NCBI GenBank assembly: GCA_937864925.1
Contig: CALMFH010000064.1
Span: 19,053-83,052, forward strand
Length of the DNA: 64,000 bases
Direction of reading: 5' to 3'
Origin: an uncultured Alphaproteobacteria bacterium
GTDB taxonomy: Bacteria; Pseudomonadota; Alphaproteobacteria; Rhizobiales; Ancalomicrobiaceae
Below are positions 9,700-20,421 of the stretch, piece after piece. The position numbers and the translations under genes are program-made. Under the pieces are notes generated by a model that saw nothing but the letters and a program-made list of their open reading frames with translations, ran no database searches and was not told the DNA's origin. Every line of letters begins with the position of its first letter. The stretch's first letter is position 1.

Positions 9700-9726
9700 A
9701 TCCGATTCGATACCCGCCCGATTCGA

Positions 9727-10992
<1,266 letters not shown>

Positions 10993-11306
10993 CGGTCGAT
11001 ATCTTTCGGGGAGTGTGCGTCGCGCCGCCGAACTCGACCGAGCCGACGACGGGTCTTGGACGGGGAGCGAGACACCGCACGGGATAACGAAGGACCGCGC
11101 GATGATCGGAAGGGGAGGGCAGACGTCGCGAGCGGCCGTATCGGCCGGACCTCGGACCGTGTCGATCGCCGGACGCGACGACGACGGTGTCTGCTTCGGT
11201 AGGACGCAACGAACCTAGTCTGCTTCGCTTCGTCCCACAAGCCCCCGGCGGAGCGACAGCGAGCTTCACCGTCGATTGGGCCGAAATCGTGACCGAAGCC
11301 GAGCGA
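10993..11306. other. 314-bp gap between rho and hemJ
   Basis: No convincing gene was found on either strand; frames open here are extensions of shadows. It should hold the rho promoter and leader on the minus strand. A weak TTGTGG/CTAGGT pair (about 11212-11239, minus strand) is the only promoter-like match seen. Confidence 0.4.
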
Positions 11307-11837
11307 TCAGAACGGCCGCACGATCACCATGGCGACGATGACCAGCATCAGAAGCGTCGGCACCTCGTTCATGAAGCGCCAGAACCGGTGTTCCCGGCGA
11401 CCTTCGTCACGGGCGAAATCGGCGACCGCCTTGGCGAAATAGCCGTGAACCGCCGAGAGCGCGACGACACAGACGAGTTTCACCTGGAACCAGTGATCGG
11501 CGAACAGCGAAAACCGCCAGGCGATCCACAGTCCCGCCACCCACGACACCACCATCGCCGGGTTGACGATGTAGCGCAGCAGCTTGTGCTCCATCACCTT
11601 GAACGTCTCGGACGCTTCCGATCCGATCGCCACCCCGCAGTGATAGACGAAGAGTCGCGGCAGATAGAGCATGCCGGCCATCCACGAGATGATCGCCACC
11701 ACGTGCAGGGTCTTCATCCAGAGATGAGCCCCGTCGCCGAGGCCGATCATCGCGAGGCCGAGGAGCCCGGCGGTCACGCCGAGAAAGACCCCCGCCCGCT
11801 TGGTCCGTCGCACGACCTCGTCCCGCGTCGCCGCCAT
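11307..11837 (-). CDS. hemJ: Protoporphyrinogen oxidase HemJ
   Basis: A 176-residue integral membrane protein of the HemJ (UPF0093/CopD-like) family, which oxidises protoporphyrinogen IX in many proteobacteria lacking HemG/HemY. Four to five hydrophobic helices are visible, with MKTLHVVAIISWMAGMLYLP at 41-60 containing the conserved histidine and the LPRLFVYH stretch. I begin it at ATG 11837 (MAATRDEVV), 11 bp after the hemE stop. A longer frame would overlap hemE. It follows hemE in one leftward unit and serves the same haem pathway. Confidence 0.9.
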   Translation of the reverse strand: MAATRDEVVRRTKRAGVFLGVTAGLLGLAMIGLGDGAHLWMKTLHVVAIISWMAGMLYLPRLFVYHCGVAIGSEASETFKVMEHKLLRYIVNPAMVVSWVAGLWIAWRFSLFADHWFQVKLVCVVALSAVHGYFAKAVADFARDEGRREHRFWRFMNEVPTLLMLVIVAMVIVRPF

Positions 11838-11847
11838 CTCGCCCCTC

Positions 11848-12906
11848 TCAGCGCTTCGCCGCCCGCACCCGCTCGACCAACCGCGCCACGTTGGCGGGAT
11901 CCGCATCCGGGGTGATGCCGTGACCGAGATTGAAGATCAACCGCCCGCTGCCGAGCCCCTCCAGCACCCGGTCGACCCCCTCGTCGAGCGCCCGCCCGCC
12001 GATCACCACCCGCATCGGATCGAGATTGCCCTGCACCGCTGCGATCGGTTGGATCCGCTCACGCACGAAACCCGCCGGCATCGTCCAGTCGACCCCGACC
12101 GCATCGACCCCGGTCTCCCGAATGTAGCGCTCCAGCGACGCCTGCGCCCCCTTCGGAAAACCGATGATCCGTGCACCCGAGTGGATCGCCCGCACCCCTT
12201 CGACGATTCGCTTCGTCGGCCGGATCACCCAACGTTCGAACTCGGCCTCGTCGAGCACCCCGGCCCAGGTATCGAAGATCTGCACCGCATCGGCACCACG
12301 CCGGATCTGTTCCGCGAGATAGCGGATCGAGGCGTCGACGAGCACGTCGATCAGTTGCGCGAAGCCTTTCGGATCGGTCAACGCCGCCCGCCGCGCCGGC
12401 GCCTGGTCCGGCGTGCCGCGACCGGCGATCATGTAGGTCGCGACCGTCCACGGTGCCCCGCAGAAGCCGAGAAAGGTGGTCTCGGACGGAAGTGTCGACC
12501 GGATCCGTTCGACCGCCTCGTAGACCGGCGCCAGCCGCCCGTCGATCGCCTGCGGATCGAGATCGCCGACCCGTGCCAGATCGAGCGGTTCGAGCACCGG
12601 CCCTTCACCTTCCTGGAACGCCACCTTGCGACCCAGCGCATCGGGGATCACCAGAATGTCGGAGAACAGGATCGCCGCGTCGAAGCCGTAGCGCCGGATG
12701 GGCTGCAAGGTCACTTCGGTCGCCAGTTTCGGCGTGTAACAGAGATCGAGGAAGCCACCGGCCTCGGCTCGGGTCGCTCGATACTCCGGCAGATAGCGTC
12801 CGGCTTGTCGCATCACCCAGATCGGTGGCGGAAAGAGGGTCTCGCCCGCCAGCACCCGGAGCACCTTCCGCTCCGTCGCGGATCCTTCGGTCGCCGGCGT
12901 CGTCAC
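11848..12906 (-). CDS. hemE: Uroporphyrinogen decarboxylase
   Basis: A 352-residue HemE, which decarboxylates uroporphyrinogen III to coproporphyrinogen III. The signature [17 protein letters not shown] is near residues 25-41, followed by [14 protein letters not shown] and [15 protein letters not shown]. The GTG at 12906 is chosen because GAGGGGGG lies just upstream and the protein then has the family's usual N-terminus; the frame stays open upstream through the putative origin but without similarity. hemE next to ppsR marks the replication origin in Caulobacter and Rickettsia, and this gene is divergent from ppsR here. Confidence 0.96.
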   Translation of the reverse strand: MTTPATEGSATERKVLRVLAGETLFPPPIWVMRQAGRYLPEYRATRAEAGGFLDLCYTPKLATEVTLQPIRRYGFDAAILFSDILVIPDALGRKVAFQEGEGPVLEPLDLARVGDLDPQAIDGRLAPVYEAVERIRSTLPSETTFLGFCGAPWTVATYMIAGRGTPDQAPARRAALTDPKGFAQLIDVLVDASIRYLAEQIRRGADAVQIFDTWAGVLDEAEFERWVIRPTKRIVEGVRAIHSGARIIGFPKGAQASLERYIRETGVDAVGVDWTMPAGFVRERIQPIAAVQGNLDPMRVVIGGRALDEGVDRVLEGLGSGRLIFNLGHGITPDADPANVARLVERVRAAKR

Positions 12907-12994
12907 GCACACCCCCCTCTTAAAACCATTCTTCGAATGAAGATCTGTTGAGACTCTTGGACCGTGGATTACCGGGATCCGCGACGAACCACAA

Positions 12995-13010
12995 TGACTC
13001 ACGTGAAACA
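12995..13010. other. parS: parS site 5 (14/16) with embedded GACTC
   Basis: TGACTCACGTGAAACA differs at positions 3 and 4 from consensus; the change creates a GACTC CcrM site at 12996-13000. It lies inside the candidate oriC. Confidence 0.75.
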
Positions 13011-13065
13011 CACCTCCACGGGCAGCCTGTGGACGACCGACATCCGCCTCGTTCCGGTCCACCGC

Positions 13066-13103
13066 GTCAACCTTTCGTCAACCTTCGTTACCAAAGGGTT
13101 GAC
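13066..13103. repeat. GTCAACC repeat set in candidate oriC
   Basis: GTCAACC occurs at 13066-13072 and 13077-13083, with an inverted copy GGTTGAC at 13097-13103. Start spacings are 11 and 20 bp, about one and two helical turns. It may be an array for an origin-binding protein or an operator of hemE/ppsR. Confidence 0.6.
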
Positions 13104-13310
13104 GCCGATCGCGACAGTACCGCCGCTGTGGATCGTCGGTCGATCGCCGACCCCGGGTCGTACGTTCGTTCACGCCCTCGGAAAAACGCTCTTCGTCGAA
13201 CTTCGTCCTTCGGCCCTGTTGATCGTTTTGCACGAAGGGGAGAGAGTTGCCGGGCCGAAGCCGATCGACGCGGTTCGTCCACCGCGCGCCCTCGGCCTGG
13301 GGACAGACCT

Positions 13311-14132
13311 GTGACCACACAGTCCAACTTCTTCCATCTCCATCTGATTTCCGATTCGACCGGCGAAACGCTGACCACCGTGGCGCGTGCCGCCGCGGCC
13401 CAGTACGAGGCGATCGAGCCGATCGAACACGTCCACCCGCTGGTTCGCACCGATCGCCATCTCGACCGTGCCCTGGTCGAGATCGAACAGTTTCCCGGCA
13501 TCGTCCTCTATACGGTGGTCAACCGCGATCTCGCCGATCGGCTCGAACGGTTCTGCCGTGATCAGGGTCTGCCCTGCGTCTCGGTGCTGGCGCCGGTGCT
13601 CGACATCTTCCGCTCGTTCCTCAACGTCGCCCAGACACACCGCGCCGGTGCCCAGCACACCCTCGATGCCGACTACTTCAAGCGCATCGATGCGATGAAC
13701 TTCACCCTCGCCCATGACGACGGCCAGCTGCCACACGATCTCGACGACGCCGACGTCGTCGTCCTCGGCGTGTCGCGCACTTCCAAGACCCCGACCTCGA
13801 TCTATCTCGCCGGACGCGGCATCAAGGTCGCCAACATCCCGATCGTCCCGGGCATCGACCCGCCACCGGCGCTCAAGACCGTGTCGAAGCCGCTGGTCGT
13901 CGGGCTCATCGCCAGCCCCGATCGTATCGCCCAGATCCGCGAGAACCGCGTCATCGCCATGGGCTCGAAGAGCTTCGACACCACCTATGTCGATCGCCCG
14001 TCGATCGCCATCGAACTGACCGTGATGCGCCGACTCTGTGCCGACCACGACTGGCCGGTGATCGACGTCACCCGCCGGTCGATCGAAGAAACCGCCGCCG
14101 CGATCATCGCCCTGCTGCGCGCCCGTCGCTGA
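13311..14132 (+). CDS. ppsR: Pyruvate phosphate dikinase / PEP synthase regulatory protein
   Basis: A 273-residue DUF299 bifunctional kinase/pyrophosphorylase that phosphorylates and reactivates PEP synthase or pyruvate phosphate dikinase. The start of the fold, FHLHLISDSTGETL, and the P-loop-like GVSRTSKTPTSIYLA (about residues 150-164) are characteristic. The GTG at 13311 gives the family's N-terminus; the open frame continues upstream into the origin region without similarity. It heads a rightward run of close-packed genes ppsR-maf-aroE-coaE-dnaQ, the order also found to one side of the Caulobacter origin. Confidence 0.93.
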   Translation: MTTQSNFFHLHLISDSTGETLTTVARAAAAQYEAIEPIEHVHPLVRTDRHLDRALVEIEQFPGIVLYTVVNRDLADRLERFCRDQGLPCVSVLAPVLDIFRSFLNVAQTHRAGAQHTLDADYFKRIDAMNFTLAHDDGQLPHDLDDADVVVLGVSRTSKTPTSIYLAGRGIKVANIPIVPGIDPPPALKTVSKPLVVGLIASPDRIAQIRENRVIAMGSKSFDTTYVDRPSIAIELTVMRRLCADHDWPVIDVTRRSIEETAAAIIALLRARR

Positions 14133-14153
14133 CCTCCCCACTTCCGGAGCCGC

Positions 14154-14750
14154 ATGTCCCGCCTCGTCCTCGCCTCGAAGAGTCCGTCGCGCGCCGCCCT
14201 GCTCGCCGGCGCCGGTCTCGATTTCGCCACCGAACCGTCCGGCGTCGACGAACGTGCCGTCGAAGAACCGCTGCTCGCCACGAAGGCCGGCCCCGCCGCC
14301 ATCGCCCTCCACCTCGCCGAGGCCAAAGCCCTCGACGTCGCCGCCCGTCGTTCCGGCGATCTGATCCTCGGCGCCGACCAGACCCTCGGCCTCGGCGCCG
14401 AACGCTTCGTCAAACCGAATTCGATCGCCGAAGCCCGTGAGCAACTCGTCCATCTGCGCGGTCGATCGCACCAGCTGCATTCGGCCTTGGTGCTCGCCCG
14501 CGACGGCGTGGTCCTGTGGCGTCACGTCTCCGCCGCCACTCTGACCATGCGGACGTTCTCCGAGGCGTTCCTCGACCGCTATCTCGCCACCGTCGCCGAC
14601 GAGGTGACGACCACCGTCGGCTGCTACCGTCTCGAAGGTCCGGGGATCCAGCTGTTCGAGACCATCGACGGCGACTATTTCACCATCCTCGGCCTGCCGC
14701 TGCTGCCGCTGCTCGCCGAACTGCGGACCCGAGGGATCCTCGAACCATGA
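14154..14750 (+). CDS. maf: Maf-like nucleoside triphosphate pyrophosphatase
   Basis: A 198-residue Maf/HAM1-fold protein that hydrolyses non-canonical or modified nucleoside triphosphates to monophosphates. The N-terminal [17 protein letters not shown] (residues 5-21) and the [11 protein letters not shown] segment with the catalytic aspartate are the family marks. ATG at 14154, 21 bp after ppsR. Its stop overlaps the aroE start by ATGA. The substrate class (YhdE- or YceF-like) cannot be set from sequence alone. Confidence 0.93.
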   Translation: MSRLVLASKSPSRAALLAGAGLDFATEPSGVDERAVEEPLLATKAGPAAIALHLAEAKALDVAARRSGDLILGADQTLGLGAERFVKPNSIAEAREQLVHLRGRSHQLHSALVLARDGVVLWRHVSAATLTMRTFSEAFLDRYLATVADEVTTTVGCYRLEGPGIQLFETIDGDYFTILGLPLLPLLAELRTRGILEP

Positions 14751-15589
14751 TCATTTCGCCCACCGGCGGCCCGCGCGCCTTCGTCGTCGGCTGGCCGATC
14801 GCGCAGTCGCGCTCGCCCCTGATCCACGGCCACTGGCTGAAGGTCCACGGCCTCGCCGGCTCCTACGAACGCCTCGCCGTGCCGCCGGAGGAGATCGAGA
14901 CCTTCCTTTCGCGTCTACCGACCTCCGGCTTCGTCGGCGGCAACGTCACCGTGCCGCACAAGGAGGCGGCCTTCCGGATCGCCTCCGAAAAGGACGAGGT
15001 GGCCGTCGCCATGGGTGCGGTGAACACCCTGTGGATCGACGGTGGACGAATCTGCGCCACCAACACCGATGCCCACGGCTTCATCGCCAATCTCGACGAT
15101 CGTGCATCCGGCTGGGACGCGAACCCCGGCGTCGCCGTCGTCCTGGGGGCGGGTGGCGCCGCTCGTGCCGTGGTCTGGGGACTGATTCGCCGCGGCTTCA
15201 CCGTCCGTGTCGTCAACCGCACCCTCGCCCGCGCCGAGGAGCTCGCCGCCCGCTTCGCCGCCGGCACCACCGCACACGGCTTCGCCGATCTCCCGGGCCT
15301 TCTCGCCGACGCCTCGGTACTGGTCAACACCACCTCTCTCGGCATGTCCGGCAAGGGCGATCTCGACATCGACCTCTCGCCGCTCCGGTCCGACGTCCTG
15401 GTCACCGACATCGTCTACGTGCCGCTGGTGACGCCGCTGCTCGCCGCGGCCGAGGCACGTGGGCTGAGGACCGTCGACGGTCTCGGCATGTTGCTGCATC
15501 AGGCGGTCGGCGGCTTCGAACGGTGGTTCGGCGTCCGTCCGACCGTCACCGACGCGTTGCGCGCCCTCGTCCTCGCCGACATCGGGTGA
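14747..15589 (+). CDS. aroE: Shikimate dehydrogenase (NADP+)
   Basis: A 280-residue AroE, reducing 3-dehydroshikimate to shikimate in aromatic amino-acid synthesis. Substrate-binding [15 protein letters not shown] and the catalytic lysine in [11 protein letters not shown] are visible, as is the NADP-binding [13 protein letters not shown]. The ATG at 14747 overlaps the maf stop (ATGA), indicating translational coupling. Length and residues fit a functional enzyme. Confidence 0.96.
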   Translation: MIISPTGGPRAFVVGWPIAQSRSPLIHGHWLKVHGLAGSYERLAVPPEEIETFLSRLPTSGFVGGNVTVPHKEAAFRIASEKDEVAVAMGAVNTLWIDGGRICATNTDAHGFIANLDDRASGWDANPGVAVVLGAGGAARAVVWGLIRRGFTVRVVNRTLARAEELAARFAAGTTAHGFADLPGLLADASVLVNTTSLGMSGKGDLDIDLSPLRSDVLVTDIVYVPLVTPLLAAAEARGLRTVDGLGMLLHQAVGGFERWFGVRPTVTDALRALVLADIG

Positions 15590-15593
15590 TGCC

Positions 15594-16184
15594 ATGATCC
15601 GTCTCGGCCTCACCGGATCGATCGGCATGGGCAAGTCGACCACCGCCGCATTCTTCCGCGGCCTCGGCATCCCGATCCACGACGCCGACGCCACCGTTCA
15701 TGCCCTCTATTCCGGCCCGGCAGTGGCACCGATCGAGGCTGCTTTCCCCGGCACCACCAGAGACGGCGTCGTCGATCGCCCGAACCTCGCCGCCCGCGTC
15801 CTCGGCGATCCGGCGGCGGTGACCCGGCTCGAGGCGATCGTCCATCCGCTGGTACGCGATGCCGAGACCGCCTTCCTGGAGCGCGCCCGCGCCGAGGCCC
15901 GCCGCGTCGTCGTCCTCGACATTCCGCTGCTGTTCGAGACCGGTGCCGACCGAAGGGTCGACGCCGTCGTCACCGTCACCGCCCCGCCCGAGGTCCAGCG
16001 CGCTCGCGTCCTGGCCCGCCCCGGCATGACCGCCGTGAAGCTCGACCACATCCTCGCCCGTCAGACGCCCGATGCCGACAAACGCCGCCGCTCGCATTTC
16101 CTGGTCGACACCTCCCGCGGTCCCGAGCCGGCGCGCCGCCAGGTCGCCGACATCCTACGGGCGGTGGTGGCGATGAACCGTTGA
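15594..16184 (+). CDS. coaE: Dephospho-CoA kinase
   Basis: A 196-residue CoaE, the last step of coenzyme A synthesis. It has the P-loop [14 protein letters not shown] at residues 8-21, and [15 protein letters not shown], where the family has its CoA-binding residues. ATG at 15594 is 4 bp after aroE. Length matches the family (about 195-210). Confidence 0.96.
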   Translation: MIRLGLTGSIGMGKSTTAAFFRGLGIPIHDADATVHALYSGPAVAPIEAAFPGTTRDGVVDRPNLAARVLGDPAAVTRLEAIVHPLVRDAETAFLERARAEARRVVVLDIPLLFETGADRRVDAVVTVTAPPEVQRARVLARPGMTAVKLDHILARQTPDADKRRRSHFLVDTSRGPEPARRQVADILRAVVAMNR

Positions 16185-16297
16185 GAATCGGCGGTCCGTC
16201 TCACGCGCCGCTTGAAACCGCCGCGCCGTCCTGATTCTCTGCGCGGAACACCCGAGCCGATCGCTTTCCGCTCGATCCCCGAACACGGACCGGACCC

Positions 16298-17008
16298 TTG
16301 CGCGAGATCGTCTTCGACACCGAGACCACCGGCTTCGATCCCCGCACCGGCGATCGCGTGGTCGAGATCGGCTGTGTCGAGCTGGTCAACCACATCGTCA
16401 CCGGCCACACCTTCCACGCCCACATCAACCCCGAACGGGCGATGCCACGCGCCGCCTTCGAGGTTCACGGCCTTTCCGACGATTTCCTCGCCGACAAGCC
16501 GAAGTTCGCCGAGATCGTCGACGATTTCCTCGCCTTCGTCGGCGACGCCCGCCTCGTCGCCCACAACGCCGAATTCGACTTCAAGTTCATCAACGCCGAA
16601 CTCGGCCGCCTCGGCCGGCCGGCGATCGGCCTCGATCGCATGGTCGACACCCTGGCTCTGGCCAAGCGCAAGCATCCCGCCGGCCCCAATTCGCTCGACG
16701 CGCTGTGTCTGCGCTACGGCATCGACAATTCCCGCCGTGAATTCCACGGCGCGTTGCTCGACAGCGAACTCCTCGCCGAAGTCTACGTCGAGCTGATCGG
16801 CGGCCGTCAGGCGGCGCTCAGCCTGACCGCCGCCGAGGACCGCCGCACCTCCGGCACCGTCGGTGGGTCGGCCCGCACCACCACCGCCCGCGCCCGTCCC
16901 CTTCCCCTCGCGCCCCGTCTCAGCGAGGCCGAGCGAACCGCTCACGATGCCTTCGTCGCCAAGATGGGCGAGGCGGCGCTGTGGCGTCGCTATGCCGAAG
17001 ACGGCTGA
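16298..17008 (+). CDS. dnaQ: DNA polymerase III epsilon subunit, 3'-5' proofreading exonuclease
   Basis: A 236-residue DnaQ. The DEDDh exonuclease motifs are visible: ExoI VFDTETTGFDP at residues 5-15, ExoII VAHNAEFDFKF and ExoIII with HGALLDSELLAEVY near 150-163. The C-terminal stretch (about 185-230) is the part that binds the alpha subunit in the family. Start is a TTG at 16298; no better ATG fits the ExoI position. It lies 113 bp after coaE and converges on secB. Confidence 0.95.
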   Translation: MREIVFDTETTGFDPRTGDRVVEIGCVELVNHIVTGHTFHAHINPERAMPRAAFEVHGLSDDFLADKPKFAEIVDDFLAFVGDARLVAHNAEFDFKFINAELGRLGRPAIGLDRMVDTLALAKRKHPAGPNSLDALCLRYGIDNSRREFHGALLDSELLAEVYVELIGGRQAALSLTAAEDRRTSGTVGGSARTTTARARPLPLAPRLSEAERTAHDAFVAKMGEAALWRRYAEDG

Positions 17009-17031
17009 CGCACCCGACCTCCGAAACGGCA

Positions 17032-17072
17032 GAGGCCCCGGAGCCGCCCGAGTGGAGCGGCGCCGAGGCCTC
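17032..17072. terminator. Bidirectional hairpin between dnaQ and secB
   Basis: GAGGCC-c-CGG-a-GCCGC (17032-17047) pairs with GCGGC-g-CCG-a-GGCCTC (17057-17072), leaving two mismatches and a 9-nt loop. It lies between convergent stops (17008 and 17098). There is no long T tract on either side. Confidence 0.6.
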
Positions 17073-17097
17073 GGAAACGACGTCGTCTCGCCGCCGA

Positions 17098-17586
17098 TCA
17101 GTTGACCGACTGCGATCCGGCCTGCGCCGCGACCGCCGCGGCGTTCTGCTGGTAGAGCGCGACGAAGTCGATCGGGTCGAGCATCAGCGGCGGGAAGCCA
17201 CCGTTGCGGGTCGAATCCGCCAGGATCTGCCGGGCGAAGGGGAAGAGTAGCCGCGGGCATTCGATCAGCACGAAGGGATGGAGATGCTCCTCCGGCACGT
17301 TCTGGATGCGGAAGAGGCCCGAATAGACCAGTTCGACGTTGAACAGGACCGTCTCACCGACCGTCGCCTTGGCCTCGAGCCGGAGGTCGACGTCGAACTC
17401 GGCCTGCGACAGCGGAGTCGCACCGACGTTGACGTTGATCGCGATCTGCGGCTGGGTCTGCTGCGGAGCGAGCGACGCCGGCGCATTGGGGTTCTCGAAG
17501 GAGAAATCCTTCACGTACTGGCCGAGAACGTTGAGGGCGGGGCCGGCGTTCGGATCGATCGCCGGCGCATCGTTTTCGTTGGTCAT
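17098..17586 (-). CDS. secB: Protein-export chaperone SecB
   Basis: A 162-residue SecB, the tetrameric chaperone that keeps preproteins unfolded and hands them to SecA. The family strands are clear: [15 protein letters not shown], then [25 protein letters not shown] and the C-terminal [15 protein letters not shown]. The C-terminal SecA-binding zinc tail of enterobacteria is not conserved in alphaproteobacteria. It is divergent from tim44 across 235 bp, a region that must contain both promoters. Confidence 0.96.
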   Translation of the reverse strand: MTNENDAPAIDPNAGPALNVLGQYVKDFSFENPNAPASLAPQQTQPQIAINVNVGATPLSQAEFDVDLRLEAKATVGETVLFNVELVYSGLFRIQNVPEEHLHPFVLIECPRLLFPFARQILADSTRNGGFPPLMLDPIDFVALYQQNAAAVAAQAGSQSVN

Positions 17587-17821
17587 CGGAAGGTCTCCGT
17601 TTCACGCCCTGACGGGCGGTGGCTTCGGTTGCACGCTCGCTAACAGGGAATCCGGCGTCGCACAAGCAGGGACGCCTTCGGAAACCGACGGACCCTCGCA
17701 GTCGGCGCTCGGAGTTGCTAAATAGACGAGAGCAACGATCCGGCGCGCTGCCGGAGCCGGCGTCATCGCCGCGAACCCGGCCTCCGGATCGCGGGGTGTC
17801 GCCCTTACGGGACCGGAAGGC

Positions 17822-18541
17822 ATGAGCCTCGACTTCTTCACCATCGTCTTCTTCGCCATCGCCGTGATGGTCTTCGTCCGCCTCTACGGAGTGCTCGGGC
17901 AGAAGACCGGGTCCGAACGACCACCCTTCCGACCGGCCGATCCCCGCGAAGGCGCCGACGACGGCTCCGCCGGCAACGACAACGTCATCCAGTTGCCGCG
18001 CAACCCCGATGCGGTCACCCGCGACCTACCGCGTCCACCGGTGTCGACACCGGCCCCGGAGCAGGCACCCGACACTCCGCCGGAGACCTCGCTCGCCGCC
18101 GCCTTGCGCGCCATCATGGCCACCGAGCGCGGCTTCGACGTCGCCCGTTTCGTCGACGGCGCAAAGGTCGCCTACGAGATGATCGTCACCGCCTATGCCG
18201 CCGGTGATCGTCGCACTCTGAAGAACCTCCTGTCGAAGGAGGTGTTCGAGAGCTTCACCGGCGGTATCGACGATCGCGAGAAGCGCGGCGAGAAGGTCGA
18301 GTTCACCTTCGTCGGCATCGACAAGGCGGATCTCGCCGAAGCTTCGGTGAAGTCCGGCAAGGCCGAGATCACCGTACGTTTCGCCGCCAAGGTCATCCAG
18401 GTCACCCGGACCGCCGACGGCGGGATCGTCGAGGGCGATCCGGCGCGCCTCACCGATCTGATCGACGTCTGGACCTTCGCACGCGACCTCGGCGCCTCCG
18501 ACCCCAACTGGCGTCTGGTCGACACCCGCGCCGTCGACTGA
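17822..18541 (+). CDS. Tim44/TimA-family membrane-associated protein
   Basis: A 239-residue Tim44-like domain protein. One N-terminal membrane segment (LDFFTIVFFAIAVMVFVRLY, residues 3-22), a Pro- and Asp-rich linker, and a C-terminal Tim44-like domain (about 95-235) with FLxKEVFESF-type and VIQVTRTADGGIVEG segments. The mitochondrial relative tethers Hsp70 to the import pore; the bacterial role is not settled. In this class it lies next to secB and mltA, as here. The following mltA begins 45 bp on. Confidence 0.88.
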   Translation: MSLDFFTIVFFAIAVMVFVRLYGVLGQKTGSERPPFRPADPREGADDGSAGNDNVIQLPRNPDAVTRDLPRPPVSTPAPEQAPDTPPETSLAAALRAIMATERGFDVARFVDGAKVAYEMIVTAYAAGDRRTLKNLLSKEVFESFTGGIDDREKRGEKVEFTFVGIDKADLAEASVKSGKAEITVRFAAKVIQVTRTADGGIVEGDPARLTDLIDVWTFARDLGASDPNWRLVDTRAVD

Positions 18542-18586
18542 TCGCCCCCGGCGGGGCGTCCGCGCTCCCGCGCCGAGACCCCGCCG

Positions 18587-19699
18587 ATGTCCGAGCCCGC
18601 CGCTGATCTCGTGTCCTGCGACTTCGCCGACCTGCCCGGCTGGGCCGAGGCCGGGCAGGTCGGCGCACTCGCGGCATTGCGCCGACAGGCGCGCCTCTGG
18701 ACGGTGGCGGCGCCGAAGACCCGCGCTCTCGGCATCGATGGCGTCACGCTGGCCGCGGCCGGCCGCGCCGCCTTCGGGCTCGACGGTGACGACCCGGTGA
18801 CGGCCCGGCGTTTCTTCGAGACCCACTTCCGCCCCGTCCGCATCGTCCCGCCTACCGCTACGCCGTTCCTGACCGGCTATTTCGAACCGGAACTCGTCGG
18901 ATCGCGCCGACGAAACGCGCGCTTCGCCGTGCCCCTCCTCGCTCGCCCGGCCGACCTCGTCGACGTCGACGAGACGAACCGTCCGTCCGGTCTCGATCCG
19001 GCCCACGCCTTCGCCCGGCGCACACCGTCGGGCGATCTCGTGCCCTATTTCGATCGCGGTGAGATCGAGGACGGAGCGCTCGCCGGACGGAATCTCGAAC
19101 TGGTCTTTCTCGAAGATCCGGTCGACGCCTTCTTCGTCCATGTCCAGGGCTCGGCCCGCATCCGCCTCGCCGAGGGCGGGGTGATGCGGCTCGCCTATGC
19201 CGCCAAGGCCGGCCATCCCTACACCTCGATCGCCAAGGTGCTGATCGCCCGTGGCGAGGCGACGCCCGAGACCATGACCGCCGACGTGCTCGCCGCCCGC
19301 CTCAGGGCCGATCGGCAGGCGGCGACGGCGCTGATGCGGCTCAATCGCTCCTATGTCTTCTTCGCCGAACAGCCGGATCTCGACCCCGCTCTCGGCGCCG
19401 TCGCCGCCGCGAAGGTACAGCTGACCCCGTTCGTCTCGCTCGCCGTCGACCGCACCCTCCACACCTTCGGCACGCCGATCTTCCTCGATGCCGATCTGCC
19501 GCTCGGGCCCGAGGGCGACCTCGTTCCCTTCCGCCGTCTGATGATCGCCCAGGACACCGGTTCGGCCATCGTCGGAGCGGCGCGCGGTGATGTCTTCGTC
19601 GGCCTCGGCGAGGCGGCCGGCCGCCTCGCCGGCCGCATTCGGCACACGCCGCGCGCTTTCGTCGCACTGGTGCCGCGAAACGGGGAGGGGCGCCCGTGA
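18587..19699 (+). CDS. mltA: Membrane-bound lytic murein transglycosylase A
   Basis: A 370-residue MltA-type glycan-cleaving enzyme. The MltA core is about residues 85-245 (LTGYFEPELVGSRRR through VQGSARIRLAEGG), and the C-terminal 3D domain has AQDTGSAIVGAARGDVFVG with the catalytic aspartate. No clear signal peptide or lipobox is seen at the ATG 18587 start, unlike the E. coli lipoprotein; an export signal may be missing or the start misplaced. It overlaps smr by 4 bp. Confidence 0.92.
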   Translation: MSEPAADLVSCDFADLPGWAEAGQVGALAALRRQARLWTVAAPKTRALGIDGVTLAAAGRAAFGLDGDDPVTARRFFETHFRPVRIVPPTATPFLTGYFEPELVGSRRRNARFAVPLLARPADLVDVDETNRPSGLDPAHAFARRTPSGDLVPYFDRGEIEDGALAGRNLELVFLEDPVDAFFVHVQGSARIRLAEGGVMRLAYAAKAGHPYTSIAKVLIARGEATPETMTADVLAARLRADRQAATALMRLNRSYVFFAEQPDLDPALGAVAAAKVQLTPFVSLAVDRTLHTFGTPIFLDADLPLGPEGDLVPFRRLMIAQDTGSAIVGAARGDVFVGLGEAAGRLAGRIRHTPRAFVALVPRNGEGRP

Positions 19700-20421
19700 G
19701 CTCGAGCCTCGGCCGCCGCCGCCGCGCCCTGCGTGACGAGGAACGTCGCCTGTGGGAGCAGGTCGCCGAGACGGTGACCCCGCTCGATCGCGGCGTCCGC
19801 CGTCTTCCCGATGCGGCCTCCGGCCCGGCCTCTGTCGCCGCCGAACCGGATTCGCCTCCGGCATCGCCCGTCGCCGCGCCACCGCCCGTCGAGATCGTCG
19901 CGGCGCCGATCGCGCCGGCACCGAAGTCATCCGCGCATGTCCCGTCGAAACGAGCGCTCGCCGGCTGGGTCCGCGCCGCCGCCGCCCGATCCGGCGGCGA
20001 TGCCGTCGATGCGGTGATGGTGCCGCGTCCGCCGGCCCTCGCCCCGATCGACGACCGCACCCGCCGCCGCCTGGTGCGTGGCGCCATGGCGATCGACGAA
20101 CGCCTCGATCTTCATGGCCTGACCCAGGAAGCCGCGCACGCGGCGCTGCGCCGCTTCCTGGTGACGGCGCGCGATCGTGGTGCTCGCATCGTCCTGGTGA
20201 TCACCGGCAAGGGTCGGCCGGGAGCGGCCTTCGAGGTGCACGAGCGCGGCGTCCTGCGCCGCTCGGTACCGCATTGGCTCGGCGATCCCGGCCTGCGCGA
20301 CGTCGTCGTCGGCTTCGAGGAGGCGCACACCGCCCATGGCGGCGCCGGCGCGATCTATGTCAGACTGCGGCGTCGCCGTGATCGCGGCGACGACGGCCAT
20401 CGGGGGGAGGGGACGCGATGA
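19696..20421 (+). CDS. Smr/MutS2 C-terminal domain protein
   Basis: A 241-residue protein with a basic N-terminus, a Pro/Ala-rich middle (about 35-105), and a C-terminal Smr domain with LDLHGLTQEAAHAALRRFL and VLVITGKGRPG at about 136-175. Smr domains are nucleases or nicking enzymes in other proteins; the role of these short alphaproteobacterial forms is not known. GTG start overlaps the mltA stop (GTGA), and its own end overlaps the following Xre gene, so the three are translationally coupled. Confidence 0.9.
   Translation: MSSSLGRRRRALRDEERRLWEQVAETVTPLDRGVRRLPDAASGPASVAAEPDSPPASPVAAPPPVEIVAAPIAPAPKSSAHVPSKRALAGWVRAAAARSGGDAVDAVMVPRPPALAPIDDRTRRRLVRGAMAIDERLDLHGLTQEAAHAALRRFLVTARDRGARIVLVITGKGRPGAAFEVHERGVLRRSVPHWLGDPGLRDVVVGFEEAHTAHGGAGAIYVRLRRRRDRGDDGHRGEGTR

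Larger units (their letters stand above)
12907..13310. other. oriC: Candidate chromosomal replication origin (oriC)
   Basis: The 404-bp gap between divergent hemE and ppsR has no convincing gene. It contains parS site 5, three DnaA-like boxes with 7 of 9 matches to TTATCCACA (12963-12971, 13028-13036, 13127-13135, all on the minus strand), GACTC methylation sites at 12952 and 12996, a relatively AT-rich segment around 12918-12958, and a GTCAACC repeat set. Caulobacter and Rickettsia have their origins between hemE and the ppsR-type gene. What is seen is the synteny and motifs; origin function is inferred. Confidence 0.65.
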
